24,474 nt of DNA from Pseudomonadota bacterium (GCA_023442945.1 JAEZWW010000051.1:1-24474); one strand, 5' to 3'. Shown: positions 7,228 to 16,388, counted from the first letter of the stretch. A program made the numbers and translations. Notes: a model not told the origin generated them from the letters alone.

Positions 7228-8618
7228 GCGCGCATCAGCGCTTCGATCTCGTCCGGGTCGACCGGCACGTCGCGCGTGATCAGCTCGCAGCCCGTGTCGG
7301 TCACGACCGCGTCGTCTTCGATGCGGATGCCGATGTTCCAGAAGGCTTCGGGCACGTTTTCAGCAGGGCGCACGTACAGGCCGGGCTCGATGGTCAGCAC
7401 CATGCCGGGGCGCAGGATACGGCTGGGGCGGTCCTTGATGGTTTCGCCCGACAGCGGGTCCTTGCGCTCACTGGTTTGGCCGATTTCGCTGCGCTCGACG
7501 TAGCTGCCGCAGTCGTGCACGTCCATGCCCAGCCAGTGGCTGGTGCGGTGCATGTAGTAGGGGAAGTAGGCGCGCGCGGCGATGGCGTCATCCAGCGTCG
7601 GGTGCTTGGCCTTGTCGATCAGCCCCAGGTCCAGCAGGCCTTGCGTCAGCACGCGCACGGTGGCGTCGTGCGGGTCGTTGAAGCGCGCGCCGGCGCGGGT
7701 GGCGGCCACGGCGGCGTTCTGGCTGGCCAGGACCAGGTCGTACAGCTGGCGCTGCGGGCCGGTGAATTTGCCGTTGGCGGGGAAGGTGCGGGTGATGTCG
7801 CTGGCGTAGCCGTCCAGTTCACAACCCGCGTCGATCAGCACCAGCTCGCCATCGCGGATCGGCGCGACGTCGGCGCGGTAGTGCAGCACGCAGGCGTTCG
7901 CGCCCGCGGCGACGATGCTGGTGTAGGCGGGGAATTGCGATCCGTGCTCGCGGAATTCGTGCAGCAGCTCGGCGTCCAGGTGGTATTCGCGCACGTCCTG
8001 GCCGGCGCGCAGCATGGCGGCGCTGCGCTGCATGGCGCGCACATGGGCGCGGGCGCTGATCTGCGCGGCGCGGCGCATCACATCCAGCTCGTGCGCGTCT
8101 TTCACCAGGCGCATTTCATCCAGCAGCGCGCACAGGTCGCGCTGGCCGTCGGGCGCCAGCGCGCCGTAGCGCACGCGGGCGCGCACCTTGTTCAGCCAGC
8201 CGTCGATGCGCGTTTCGAGCCCCGGGTGCGTGGCGAACGGGTACCAGACGACGGCCTTGTTTTCCAGCAGCTGGGGCAGGCGCGTGGCCAGCTCGTCCAC
8301 TGAAAACGCTTCGTCCACGCCCAGCGCGGCGGGCGCGGCCTCGGGGCCGAGGCGGATGCCGTCCCAGATCTCGCGCTCCAGGTCTTTGGGCTGGCAGAAC
8401 AGCGTGCTGCGGCCGTCGCTGGTCAGCACCAGCCAGGCGTTGGGCTCGGTGAAGCCGGTCAGGTAATAAAAGTAGCTGTCGTGCCGGTACGGAAAGTCGC
8501 TGTCGCGGTTGCGCTGCTGCACCGGGGCGGTGGGGACGATGGCGATGGCGTCGGGGCCGAGTTGGGCGGCCAGGCGGGCGCGGCGTTGAACGTACAGGGA
8601 AGGCGCGGCAGAGGTCAT
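7224..8618 (-). CDS. pepP: Xaa-Pro aminopeptidase (aminopeptidase P)
   Basis: Cytosolic Mn-dependent peptidase that removes the N-terminal residue before proline. 464 aa from the ATG at 8618, close to the family's roughly 440. The open frame continues upstream to 9020 but overlaps the neighbouring permease, so that extension is rejected. The N-terminal creatinase-type domain starts with VQRRARLAAQLGPDAIAIVP and has the RNRDSDFPYRHDSYFYYLTGF motif of PepP. The pita-bread catalytic domain holds all five metal ligands: Asp263, Asp274, His361 (in SHWLGMDVHD), Glu411 (in TIEPGLYV) and Glu434. The MOSC gene overlaps its stop by 4 nt, and the TauE gene lies 62 bp upstream on the same strand. Confidence 0.96.
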   Translation of the reverse strand: MTSAAPSLYVQRRARLAAQLGPDAIAIVPTAPVQQRNRDSDFPYRHDSYFYYLTGFTEPNAWLVLTSDGRSTLFCQPKDLEREIWDGIRLGPEAAPAALGVDEAFSVDELATRLPQLLENKAVVWYPFATHPGLETRIDGWLNKVRARVRYGALAPDGQRDLCALLDEMRLVKDAHELDVMRRAAQISARAHVRAMQRSAAMLRAGQDVREYHLDAELLHEFREHGSQFPAYTSIVAAGANACVLHYRADVAPIRDGELVLIDAGCELDGYASDITRTFPANGKFTGPQRQLYDLVLASQNAAVAATRAGARFNDPHDATVRVLTQGLLDLGLIDKAKHPTLDDAIAARAYFPYYMHRTSHWLGMDVHDCGSYVERSEIGQTSERKDPLSGETIKDRPSRILRPGMVLTIEPGLYVRPAENVPEAFWNIGIRIEDDAVVTDTGCELITRDVPVDPDEIEALMRA

Positions 8619-8680
8619 TTGGCTATCGTACTGCCGCCACCCGCGCCGACGCGCCGTGGGGGTCAATGGCTCGGACCGGC

Positions 8681-9433
8681 TCAGGCCACCAGCATGCTGA
8701 CCCCGGCGATCAGCAGCAAGGTGCAGACCATCCGCTGCAGGACACGGGTAGACAGCGGCGGCGGGTGCCGCGCGATCAACCAGGTCACGCCCGCCACCAC
8801 GGGCAGCGCGACGGCGGCGGTGACGAGCGAGTCCAGGTGCAGCTGGCCCGCCGGAATGACGATGCCCAGACGCAGCACCGTGTTGGCCAGGAACATGACC
8901 AGCAGGCACTGGCGCACCAGCGTGGCCGGCAGCGGCTGGCGGTACAGGTGGTAGACCATGGGCGGGCCGGAGGTCGAGAACAGCCCGCCGAGCACGCCCG
9001 ACAAGGTGCCGGCAACCCACATGGCGCGCGGCCCCGACAGCGTGGCGCGCTGCTGTTTCTGCAGCAGAAGCACCACCGCGCAGGCGATGATGGTCACGCC
9101 CAGCAGCATGCGCAGCACCTTGACCAGGTCACCGCTGAACAGGTGCAACAGCGCCAGCCCGATCAGCACGCCGATCAGGCTGCTGACCAGCATCGGCCTG
9201 AGCAGGTCCCAGCGCGGCTGAAACGGGTGGCTGCGCAGGTACACCGCGCCGTTGACCAGCGACAGCAGCCCCGCCACGTTGGCGGCGTCGGCGATCGGCA
9301 TCAGGTGCAGCGCACCGGCCAGACCGACGAAGATCAGCCCGAAGGCAAAGCCGGTCAGGTTCTGGCAGGCCGAGGCCAGCACCACCACGCCCATCAGCCA
9401 GCCCAGGCTGGCGGCGTCAAGCGACAGGTTCAT
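8681..9433 (-). CDS. TauE/SafE family sulfite exporter-like permease
   Basis: A 250-aa integral membrane protein with about eight hydrophobic helices in two halves, each opening with a small-residue loop. The first is ACQNLTGFAFGLIFVGLAG and the second GTLSGVLGGLFSTSGPPMV, the duplicated signature of TauE/SafE (DUF81) transporters. Members export or import sulfite, sulfonates or other organic anions. The ATG at 9433 (MNLSLDAASLGW) is preferred; the longer frame to 9487 adds a basic Cys-rich stretch that does not look like a transporter N-terminus. It lies upstream of pepP on the same strand but their functions are not obviously linked. Substrate not predictable. Confidence 0.9.
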   Translation of the reverse strand: MNLSLDAASLGWLMGVVVLASACQNLTGFAFGLIFVGLAGALHLMPIADAANVAGLLSLVNGAVYLRSHPFQPRWDLLRPMLVSSLIGVLIGLALLHLFSGDLVKVLRMLLGVTIIACAVVLLLQKQQRATLSGPRAMWVAGTLSGVLGGLFSTSGPPMVYHLYRQPLPATLVRQCLLVMFLANTVLRLGIVIPAGQLHLDSLVTAAVALPVVAGVTWLIARHPPPLSTRVLQRMVCTLLLIAGVSMLVA

Positions 9434-9502
9434 CGTGTCAACCGCCGCCAGAGACCGTCGACAAGGGCACCGCGCGCGGCCGGGCAAGAACTCGAGTTAC
9501 TC

Positions 9503-9558
9503 ACAAATCAGTAGCTGCCCGCGCTGATGCACCCAGGCCAGGCAGGCAAAAAAGCTCG
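9503..9558 (+). repeat. Dispersed repeat, copy 5 (forward, upstream of the TauE gene)
   Basis: AATCAGTAGCTGCCCGCGCTGATG is recognisable; the second half is degenerate (AGGCCAGGCAGGC followed by an A-run). A perfect 10-bp palindrome, AACTCGAGTT, lies just upstream at 9489-9498. The copy sits in the 187-bp gap between the murU-like and TauE genes. Confidence 0.6.
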
Positions 9559-9620
9559 AAATAACAGGATTGGCGCGCAGGCCGACCCCGCCACGGCTGC
9601 AGTGCTGCACAGGCCCCGTC

Positions 9621-10433
9621 CTAGCCCACCGCATTCAGCGCCGCCAACCGTTCGGGCGTCCCCACATCCGTCCACGCGCCGGTGTACAGCTCGGCGCTGA
9701 CCTGGCCGGCCTCGATGGCGCGGCGCAGCAGCGGCGCCAGCGGCGCGGCCGTGCCCTGCGGGTTGCCGTCGATGATGTCGCACCAGGGCGCTTCAAACAA
9801 CGCGCGGCGGTACAGGCCGACGGTGCTGAAGGTGTGGCGCACGCCGCCAGCGGGCGCGTCGTTCAGCGCCAGGCCGTCCGGCGCGATGGCGAAGTCGCCC
9901 TTGGGGTTGTGCGGCGGGTTGGGCACCAGCCACAGGTGCGCCAGGCGGCCGCTGTCCGCAAAGCGCTGCACGGCATCGGTGGTGATGGCGAAGTCGGGCG
10001 CGAAGATGTCGCCGGCCATGACCCAGAACAGGTCCTGTGGCTGCGGCGCCAGCAGCGGCAAGGCGCGCACAATGCCGCCGGCCGTCTCCAGCGCATAGCC
10101 AAAATCGCGCCCTTCGTGTGAGCAGCGCACGGTGGGCTCGGCCCTCGCGCCCTCTGAATTTGATAGCTGCTCGCGCAGATCGCCGTAGGGCTGGGCCGCG
10201 AAATAGCTTTCAATCTGGCCACCCAACCAGGCCGTGTTGACGACGATGTCGTGCACGCCGCCACGCGCCAGTGCGTCCACCCACCACTGCAGCAGCGGCT
10301 GGCCGCGCACGCGCAGCAGCGGCTTGGGGCAGCTGTCGGTCAGCGGACGCATGCGCTCGCCCCGGCCAGCGGCCAGGATCAGCGCGCGGACGGTGCGGGC
10401 CGGCTCGGCCGGCGGTGTGCCGGGCAGCCTCAT
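9621..10433 (-). CDS. murU: Nucleotidyltransferase, MurNAc-1-phosphate uridylyltransferase (MurU)-like
   Basis: A 270-aa NTP_transferase protein closely resembling Pseudomonas MurU, which makes UDP-MurNAc from UTP and MurNAc-1-phosphate in cell-wall recycling. The N-terminal nucleotide-binding signature is LILAAGRGERMRPLT (18-32) with PKP at 36-38. VNTAWLGGQIESYF, LETAGGI, a metal-binding Asp in VMAGDIF (Asp142), and the C-terminal GAWTDVGTPERL complete the match. The ATG at 10433 was chosen as the first start that leaves the signature about 17 residues in. Residues about 80-103 (PYGDLREQLSNSEGARAEP) look inserted relative to MurU and coincide with a dispersed repeat. The usual partner kinase gene (amgK) is not adjacent. 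The symbol is likely; a related sugar nucleotidyltransferase is possible. Confidence 0.86.
   Translation of the reverse strand: MRLPGTPPAEPARTVRALILAAGRGERMRPLTDSCPKPLLRVRGQPLLQWWVDALARGGVHDIVVNTAWLGGQIESYFAAQPYGDLREQLSNSEGARAEPTVRCSHEGRDFGYALETAGGIVRALPLLAPQPQDLFWVMAGDIFAPDFAITTDAVQRFADSGRLAHLWLVPNPPHNPKGDFAIAPDGLALNDAPAGGVRHTFSTVGLYRRALFEAPWCDIIDGNPQGTAAPLAPLLRRAIEAGQVSAELYTGAWTDVGTPERLAALNAVG
10154..10213 (+). repeat. Dispersed repeat, copy 6 (forward, inside the murU-like gene)
   Basis: GAATTTGATAGCTGCTCGCGCAGAT then GTAGGGCTGGGCC, in the standard order, with AATAGC at the far edge. The host gene reads the opposite strand through it in frame, encoding an extra segment between the IESYF and GRDFGYALETAGGI motifs. 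Confidence 0.78.
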
Positions 10434-10616
10434 CGCGCGGCCTCGCAGCCAGGGCGCGGGGCGGCCGCAGGGCAGGATACGGCGAGCGGCGCAGGGACGA
10501 TCGGGCGGAACATGGCGCCATCGTAATGCGCCGACCGACCCCACCCGTGCGCGGGCGGCCCAACGCCCGTGCGGCCTGCGGCGGGGGCCCAGCCAGCCGG
10601 CGGGCGGGGCGCCCGA

Positions 10617-10622
10617 TAGAAT
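10617..10622 (+). promoter_or_regulatory. Candidate -10 element for tkt
   Basis: TAGAAT at 10617-10622 lies 35 bases before the tkt ATG inside CGATAGAATC, a context common in betaproteobacterial promoters. No good -35 box is seen at the expected spacing. The surrounding 224-bp divergent gap (10434-10657) is otherwise GC-rich and shows no gene. Confidence 0.45.
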
Positions 10623-10657
10623 CAGGGGTTCCCCCAGCTACCGACTCTGCGCCCGCC

Positions 10658-12814
10658 ATGCCGAACGCATCCCTCATGGCCAACGCCATCCGTGCCCTCG
10701 CGATGGACGCTGTCCAGCAAGCCAATTCCGGTCACCCCGGCGCTCCCATGGGCATGGCCGACATGGCCGTGGCGCTGTGGGGCCGTCACCTCAAGCACAA
10801 CCCGACCGACCCGCACTGGGCCGACCGCGACCGCTTCGTGCTGTCCAACGGCCACGGTTCGATGCTGCTGTACGCCTTGCTGCACTTGACGGGCTACGAC
10901 CTGCCGCTGCAGGAACTGAAGAACTTCCGCCAGCTGCACAGCAAGACCGCCGGCCACCCGGAATGGGGCATCACCCCTGGCGTCGAGACGACCACCGGCC
11001 CGCTGGGCCAGGGCATCACCAACGCGGTGGGCATGGCGCTGGCCGAAAAGCTGCTGGCGGCCGAGTTCAACCAGCCCGGTCACGCCATCGTCGACCACCA
11101 CACCTACGTGTTCCTGGGCGACGGCTGCCTGATGGAAGGCATCAGCCACGAAGCCTGTTCGCTGGCCGGCGCCTGGAAGCTGAATAAGCTGATCGCCCTG
11201 TACGACGACAACGGCATCAGCATCGACGGCAAGGTCGCGCCCTGGTTCGTCGACAACGTGGCCCAGCGCTTCGAGGCCTACCAATGGGACGTGATCGGCC
11301 CGATCGACGGCCACGACGTGGACGCGGTGGACCGCGCCATCGGCCAGGCCAAGCAAAGCGCCGACCGCCCCACGCTGATCATCTGCAAGACCCACATCGG
11401 CAAGGGCAGCCCCAACCGCCAGGACACGGCCAAGGCGCACGGCGAGCCGCTGGGCGCGACCGAGATCGCCCTCACGCGCGAGGCGCTGGGCTGGCCGTAC
11501 GGCCCGTTTGAGATCCCCGACACGGTCTATGCAGACTGGGACGCCAAGGCCAGCGGCACGCAAGCCCAGCAGGCCTGGGACATGCGCTTTGCCGCCTACG
11601 CCCAGGCGCACCCGGCGCTGGCCGCCGACTTCCTGCGCCGCATGGCCGGTGATTTGCCGAAAAACTTTGCCCAGGTGGCGGTCGATGCCGCGGTGCGCGC
11701 CCACGAAAAAGGCGAAACCGTGGCCAGCCGCAAGGCCAGCCAGATCGCGCTGGAAGCCTTCACCGCCGACCTGCCCGAGCTGATCGGCGGCAGCGCGGAC
11801 CTGACCGGCTCCAACCTGACCAACACGTCCTTCACCACGCCGCTGCGCTTCAACGACGATGGCAGCGTCGTCCTGCCCCCGCCCAGCACCGACCGCGCCA
11901 CGCAGCTGGCGCGCGCCACCAATGGCGTGGGCAAAGAAGACGAAGCCGGCGACAGCGCGGCCGCACCGCTGCCACCGGTCGATGCACGCGCCGCCGCCCC
12001 GGCGATCTCGGCGCGCTTTCACATCAACTACGGCGTGCGCGAATTCGGCATGGCCGCCATCATGAACGGCATCGCGCTGCACGGCGGCTACATCCCGTAC
12101 GGCGGCACCTTCCTGACCTTCAGCGACTACAGCCGCAACGCCATCCGCATGGCCGCGCTGATGAAGCGGCGCGTGATCCACGTCTTCACGCACGACAGCA
12201 TCGGCCTGGGTGAAGACGGCCCCACGCACCAAAGCGTGGAACACGCCGCCAGCCTGCGCCTGATTCCCGGCCTGGACGTCTGGCGCCCCGCCGACACGGC
12301 CGAAACCGCCATCGCCTGGGCCGTCGCGCTGGAGAGCCGCGACCGCCCCACCGCCCTGCTGCTGAGCCGCCAGAACCTGCCCTACGCGCCCAAGCGCGAC
12401 CTGGGCGACATCAGCCGCGGCGCCTATGTGCTGAGCGAGCCGGCCGACCTGGGCCTGCGCGCCAAGGCGCAGGCGGTGATCATCGCCACCGGCTCTGAAG
12501 TGCAACTGGCGCTGAAGGCACAAGAGCTGCTTGCTTCACAAAAGATAGCTGTCCGCGTAGTCTCCATGCCGAGCAACACGGTTTTTGACCGCCAGGACGC
12601 CAAGTACAAGAAGGCCGTGCTGCCGGCCGGCCTGCCGCGCATCGCCGTGGAAATGGGCGTGACGGACGGCTGGTGGAAGTACGGCTGCGCCGCCGTGGTC
12701 GGCATCGACCGTTACGGCGAATCGGCGCCGGCGCCCAAGCTGTTTGAGTTCTTCGGCTTCACGCCGGAGAACGTGGCGAACACGGTGCAGACCGTGCTAC
12801 GCAAGCGCCGCTGA
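10658..12814 (+). CDS. tkt: Transketolase
   Basis: Thiamine-diphosphate enzyme that moves two-carbon units between sugar phosphates in the pentose-phosphate pathway (and in the Calvin cycle where present). 718 aa from the ATG at 10658; an ATG at 10676 is a possible alternative. Seen: SGHPGAPMGMAD, SNGHGSML with His66, and the ThDP/metal motif GDG (154-156) leading to Asn185. The catalytic-Glu motif GVREFGMAA, THDSIGLGEDGPTHQ, and the C-terminal domain with IATGSEVQLA follow. It is about 50 residues longer than E. coli TktA. The excess is an Ala/Pro/Asp-rich insertion between SNLT and HINYGVREF (11821-12020). A repeat fragment lies in frame near 12537-12565. gap follows, as in many Comamonadaceae. 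Confidence 0.98.
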   Translation: MPNASLMANAIRALAMDAVQQANSGHPGAPMGMADMAVALWGRHLKHNPTDPHWADRDRFVLSNGHGSMLLYALLHLTGYDLPLQELKNFRQLHSKTAGHPEWGITPGVETTTGPLGQGITNAVGMALAEKLLAAEFNQPGHAIVDHHTYVFLGDGCLMEGISHEACSLAGAWKLNKLIALYDDNGISIDGKVAPWFVDNVAQRFEAYQWDVIGPIDGHDVDAVDRAIGQAKQSADRPTLIICKTHIGKGSPNRQDTAKAHGEPLGATEIALTREALGWPYGPFEIPDTVYADWDAKASGTQAQQAWDMRFAAYAQAHPALAADFLRRMAGDLPKNFAQVAVDAAVRAHEKGETVASRKASQIALEAFTADLPELIGGSADLTGSNLTNTSFTTPLRFNDDGSVVLPPPSTDRATQLARATNGVGKEDEAGDSAAAPLPPVDARAAAPAISARFHINYGVREFGMAAIMNGIALHGGYIPYGGTFLTFSDYSRNAIRMAALMKRRVIHVFTHDSIGLGEDGPTHQSVEHAASLRLIPGLDVWRPADTAETAIAWAVALESRDRPTALLLSRQNLPYAPKRDLGDISRGAYVLSEPADLGLRAKAQAVIIATGSEVQLALKAQELLASQKIAVRVVSMPSNTVFDRQDAKYKKAVLPAGLPRIAVEMGVTDGWWKYGCAAVVGIDRYGESAPAPKLFEFFGFTPENVANTVQTVLRKRR
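12535..12567 (+). repeat. Dispersed repeat, copy 7 (partial, inside tkt)
   Basis: ACAAAAGATAGCTGTCCGCG matches the first half of the repeat, including the A/T-rich edge. It encodes SQKIAVRV in the linker before VSMPS, where transketolases vary. It is short, so chance similarity cannot be excluded. Confidence 0.45.
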
Positions 12815-12816
12815 AA

Positions 12817-12885
12817 TCTCAAGCCCTATCGGGCCACGGTCTTAGAGCCACCTGCGCAAGCAGCTATGAATACACTAGCAAAAAG
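12817..12885 (-). repeat. Dispersed repeat, copy 8 (reverse, leader of gap)
   Basis: On the minus strand: TTTTGCTAG, ATTCATAGCTGCTTGCGCAG, GTGGCTCTAAGACC, GTGGCCC. It occupies almost all of the 79-bp tkt-gap gap. Its A/T-rich end runs directly into the gap Shine-Dalgarno (AAAGGAAA), so it must be part of the gap leader or promoter. Confidence 0.85.
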
Positions 12886-12893
12886 GAAATGAC

Positions 12894-13895
<1,002 letters not shown>

Positions 13896-13953
13896 GCGTC
13901 GGCTACCCCAGCGTCCCGCGGCGCTGCTCGGCCCCTGGCCGGGCGCCGCGTCC

Positions 13954-14010
13954 CAACGGCCCGTGCTACCCTGTGTGGCGCGGGCCGTTGTGCTTGGCGG
14001 CCAGGCCGCC
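13954..14010. repeat. Two inverted repeats between gap and the L,D-transpeptidase gene
   Basis: CAACGGCCCG (13954-13963) and CGGGCCGTTG (13981-13990) form a perfect 10-bp inverted repeat with a 17-base loop. Immediately after it, GGCGGCC-A-GGCCGCC (13996-14010) is a second perfect dyad. They lie 59 bases after the gap stop. There is no T-run, so this may be a Rho-linked or processing structure rather than a classic terminator. Confidence 0.6.
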
Positions 14011-14105
14011 ACCGCCCTGGGAGGCCGATCGCGGGCAGTTCCTACAGCGGTTGTCACAGGTTCAGGGCAGACTGCAGCTTGTGTGAACTTTTGACCGCTG
14101 TCCGC

Positions 14106-15107
14106 ATGATGTTCTCCCGCCGTCTGGCGCTCGCCAGCCTGACCGCCCTGGCCCTGCCCTTCGCCGCCCGGGCCCGCACGCCCGTTTCGCCCGCCGCCAG
14201 CCTGGCGCTCGACCCCTTCAACGCCGCCAGCGACACCCCTCTGCTGAAGCTGGGCAGCCGTGGCGCGGCCACGGCGCGCGCGCAGATCCTGCTGGACCGC
14301 GCCTGGTTCTCGCCCGGCGAGATCGACGGCGCCTTCGGCCGCAACCTGCAGCGCATGGTGGCCGCTTACCAGCGCGCCAACGACCTGCGCGAAACCGGCA
14401 CGGTGGACGAAGCCACCTGGAAAGCGCTACGCACGGACGACAGCGCGCCCTTGCTCACCCGCTACACCATCACCGACAAGGACGCCGCCGGCCCCTTCGT
14501 CAAGATCCCCGCCGACATGGCCGCGCGCGCCCAGCTGAAGGCCATGTCGTACAGCTCGCTGGCCGAGGCGCTGGCCGAGCGCTTTCACATCGCCCCCGCC
14601 TTCCTGCAGCAGCTGAACCCCGGCGTGGCCCTGGCCGCCGGCGCCGAGATCGTGGTGCCCAACGTCCTGGACAGCAAGGCGCCCACGCGCGCCAGCCAGC
14701 GCCTGGAGATCGACAAAGGTGAGCGCGTACTCTTCGTTTTGGCCAGTAACGGCAAGGTGGCGGCCGGCTTCCCCGTCAGCATGGGGCACGAGGCGCGCGA
14801 CCCGTTGCCGGTCGGCAAGATGGCGATCAAGAACGCGGTCGACCTGCCCAGCTACACCTACGACCCGTCCATCCTGAAGACGGCGCCGAAGAACGCCGCC
14901 AAGGCGGAAATCCCGCCCGGGCCGAACAACCCGGTGGGCACCGTCTGGCTGGGGCTGACCAAGCCGCACTGGGGCATCCACGGCACGCCCGAGCCCTCGC
15001 GCGTGGGCCACGACGAATCCAACGGCTGCATCCACCTGACCAACTGGGACGCCGAACGGCTGGCCAAGATCGTCAAGGTGGGCGCCCAGGTCGACGTGCG
15101 GCCGTGA
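14106..15107 (+). CDS. L,D-transpeptidase (YkuD) with peptidoglycan-binding domain
   Basis: Exported cell-wall enzyme of 333 aa that cross-links peptidoglycan or attaches proteins to it, using a catalytic Cys. The start is ATG 14106 (or 14109); the frame extends to a TTG at 14079 but the signal peptide (MMFSRRLALASLTALALPFAARA) begins here. Domains: PG_binding_1-like about 43-105 (LKLGSRGAATARAQILLD to GTVDEATWKAL); a LysM-like stretch about 140-195 (YSSLAEALAERFHIAPAFLQQLNPG); YkuD domain about 200-333. The active-site motif is His292-GTPEPSRVGHDESNG-Cys308. It lies 39 bp before an M23 peptidase gene on the same strand, suggesting a cell-wall remodelling pair. Confidence 0.94.
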   Translation: MMFSRRLALASLTALALPFAARARTPVSPAASLALDPFNAASDTPLLKLGSRGAATARAQILLDRAWFSPGEIDGAFGRNLQRMVAAYQRANDLRETGTVDEATWKALRTDDSAPLLTRYTITDKDAAGPFVKIPADMAARAQLKAMSYSSLAEALAERFHIAPAFLQQLNPGVALAAGAEIVVPNVLDSKAPTRASQRLEIDKGERVLFVLASNGKVAAGFPVSMGHEARDPLPVGKMAIKNAVDLPSYTYDPSILKTAPKNAAKAEIPPGPNNPVGTVWLGLTKPHWGIHGTPEPSRVGHDESNGCIHLTNWDAERLAKIVKVGAQVDVRP

Positions 15108-15146
15108 CGCTGCGCCGCCGCTCGCCCCGCCGCTGGCCCCACGCCC

Positions 15147-16037
15147 ATGGTGAAGCGCCCAGACGCCCCGCGCCGCAGCGCCGTGCCCTGGTCGGCCCTG
15201 GCCAGCGGCGCCGTGCTGATCGGGCTGGCGCTGGCCGGCAGCCTGGCGCTGCAGCAGGCGCAGCCACCCGCGCCCGACTTAACGGGCCCGGCGGGTACGG
15301 CGTCGGCTGCCAGGGGGGCCGCGAACGCCACCGCGTCCGGCCCGACCCCCACCGCGCCCCCGTCACCTCCGTCACCCACGCCAGCCTCGTCCGGCGGCCC
15401 CGGTGACGCCGACGCGCCCCGCGCCCGCGTCGCCCCGGCTTCCGCCGCCCTGCGGCCCAAGGCCGACGGCGCCGCAAGCGCAGCCCTGGTGCCGGTGGCC
15501 GACCGCCCGGCCAGCGCCGCCGTGCCCGCGCAGGCGCCACAGCCCGCCACCACCGCCCCGATCACCCCCCTGCCCGAAGACACGGCCCGCCTGCGCGCGC
15601 GCGACCTCACCGTGCCCGTGCAAGGCGTGGCGCGCGCGCAGCTGAGCGACACCTTCACCCAGGCGCGCGCTGGCGGTGCGCGGCGGCACGACGCCATCGA
15701 CATCCTGGCGCCCAAGGGCACGCCGGTGCTGGCGGTGGAGGACGGGCGCATCGCCAAGCTGTTCTTCAGCCAGGGCGGGGGCGGCATCACCGTGTACCAA
15801 TTCGACCCGGGCGAACAGTACGCGTACTACTACGCCCACCTGGACCGCTACGCCGACGGGCTGAAAGAAGGCCAGTCGGTGCGCCGTGGCCAGGTGATCG
15901 GGTACGTGGGCGCCACCGGCAACGCCAGCGCCGACGCGCCGCACCTGCACTTCGCCATCCACGTGCTGAACGCCCAAAAGGAATGGTGGAAGGGCGAGGC
16001 GCTGAACCCCTACCCAGTGCTGCGCGGCGTGCCCTGA
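15147..16037 (+). CDS. M23 (LytM-type) peptidoglycan endopeptidase, membrane-anchored
   Basis: A 296-aa protein. A basic N-terminus and one membrane segment (about 13-37) are followed by a long Ala/Pro/Thr linker (40-150) and a C-terminal LytM domain (about 155-290). The zinc-site residues are all present: His171 and Asp175 in RRHDAIDIL, and His266-x-His268 in APHLHFAI. GTPVLAVEDGRIAKLF, YYYAHLDRYADGLKEGQ and GQVIGYVGATGNA are typical. Active metal residues suggest a real endopeptidase, unlike EnvC/NlpD-type activators. The start is ATG 15147, 39 bp after the L,D-transpeptidase stop. The linker would let the domain reach peptidoglycan from the inner membrane. Confidence 0.93.
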   Translation: MVKRPDAPRRSAVPWSALASGAVLIGLALAGSLALQQAQPPAPDLTGPAGTASAARGAANATASGPTPTAPPSPPSPTPASSGGPGDADAPRARVAPASAALRPKADGAASAALVPVADRPASAAVPAQAPQPATTAPITPLPEDTARLRARDLTVPVQGVARAQLSDTFTQARAGGARRHDAIDILAPKGTPVLAVEDGRIAKLFFSQGGGGITVYQFDPGEQYAYYYAHLDRYADGLKEGQSVRRGQVIGYVGATGNASADAPHLHFAIHVLNAQKEWWKGEALNPYPVLRGVP

Positions 16038-16096
16038 GCCGAGCGGTGACGTGCTGGCTGGCGTCGCGCCAGGCATTGGCCCAGGCACCTTGATGC

Positions 16097-16160
16097 TCTT
16101 TCTTTTATAGCTGCTTGCGCAAATGGCTCTAGGGCCAGGCGCGAAATTCGCTCATAAATT
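16097..16160 (+). repeat. Dispersed repeat, copy 9 (forward)
   Basis: TCTTTTATAGCTGCTTGCGC, AAATGGCTCTAGGGCCAG, then a diverged end (CGCGAAATTCG). The first 40 bases are a clean match; the second GGCC of the 3' hairpin is lost. Confidence 0.88.
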
Positions 16161-16388
16161 CCGATTCCGCCTCGGCCACGTGACGGCCAGCGCAACTGGC
16201 GCGCCAACGTCATGCCGTGGGTCGGCGCGTGCGGCACCCATGGCGCGGCGCCTGTTCAGCCGCCGCTGCGCCCACGCGGTGCAATGCCGGCGGAGACCCG
16301 GCCGCGAATAGCCGCACCGCCCGACGCGCAACGCCCCTGCGCGCCGTTACCAAGGTCTCAGCCGCAGACCACTGCCCACAGAATCACT

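Noticed and set aside
8619..9020. N-terminal extension of pepP by 134 codons
   Set aside because: It overlaps the TauE/SafE gene in another frame and has no PepP similarity; the ATG at 8618 gives the normal family length.
10271..10657. N-terminal extension of tkt by 129 codons
   Set aside because: Arg/Ala/Gly-rich and overlapping the divergent murU-like gene; transketolase similarity begins right after the ATG at 10658.
10622..12523. Long open frame (633 codons) on the minus strand opposite tkt
   Set aside because: It mirrors the tkt codon pattern; the translation is rich in Gly, Val, Gln and His with no domain, typical of antisense frames in GC-rich genes.
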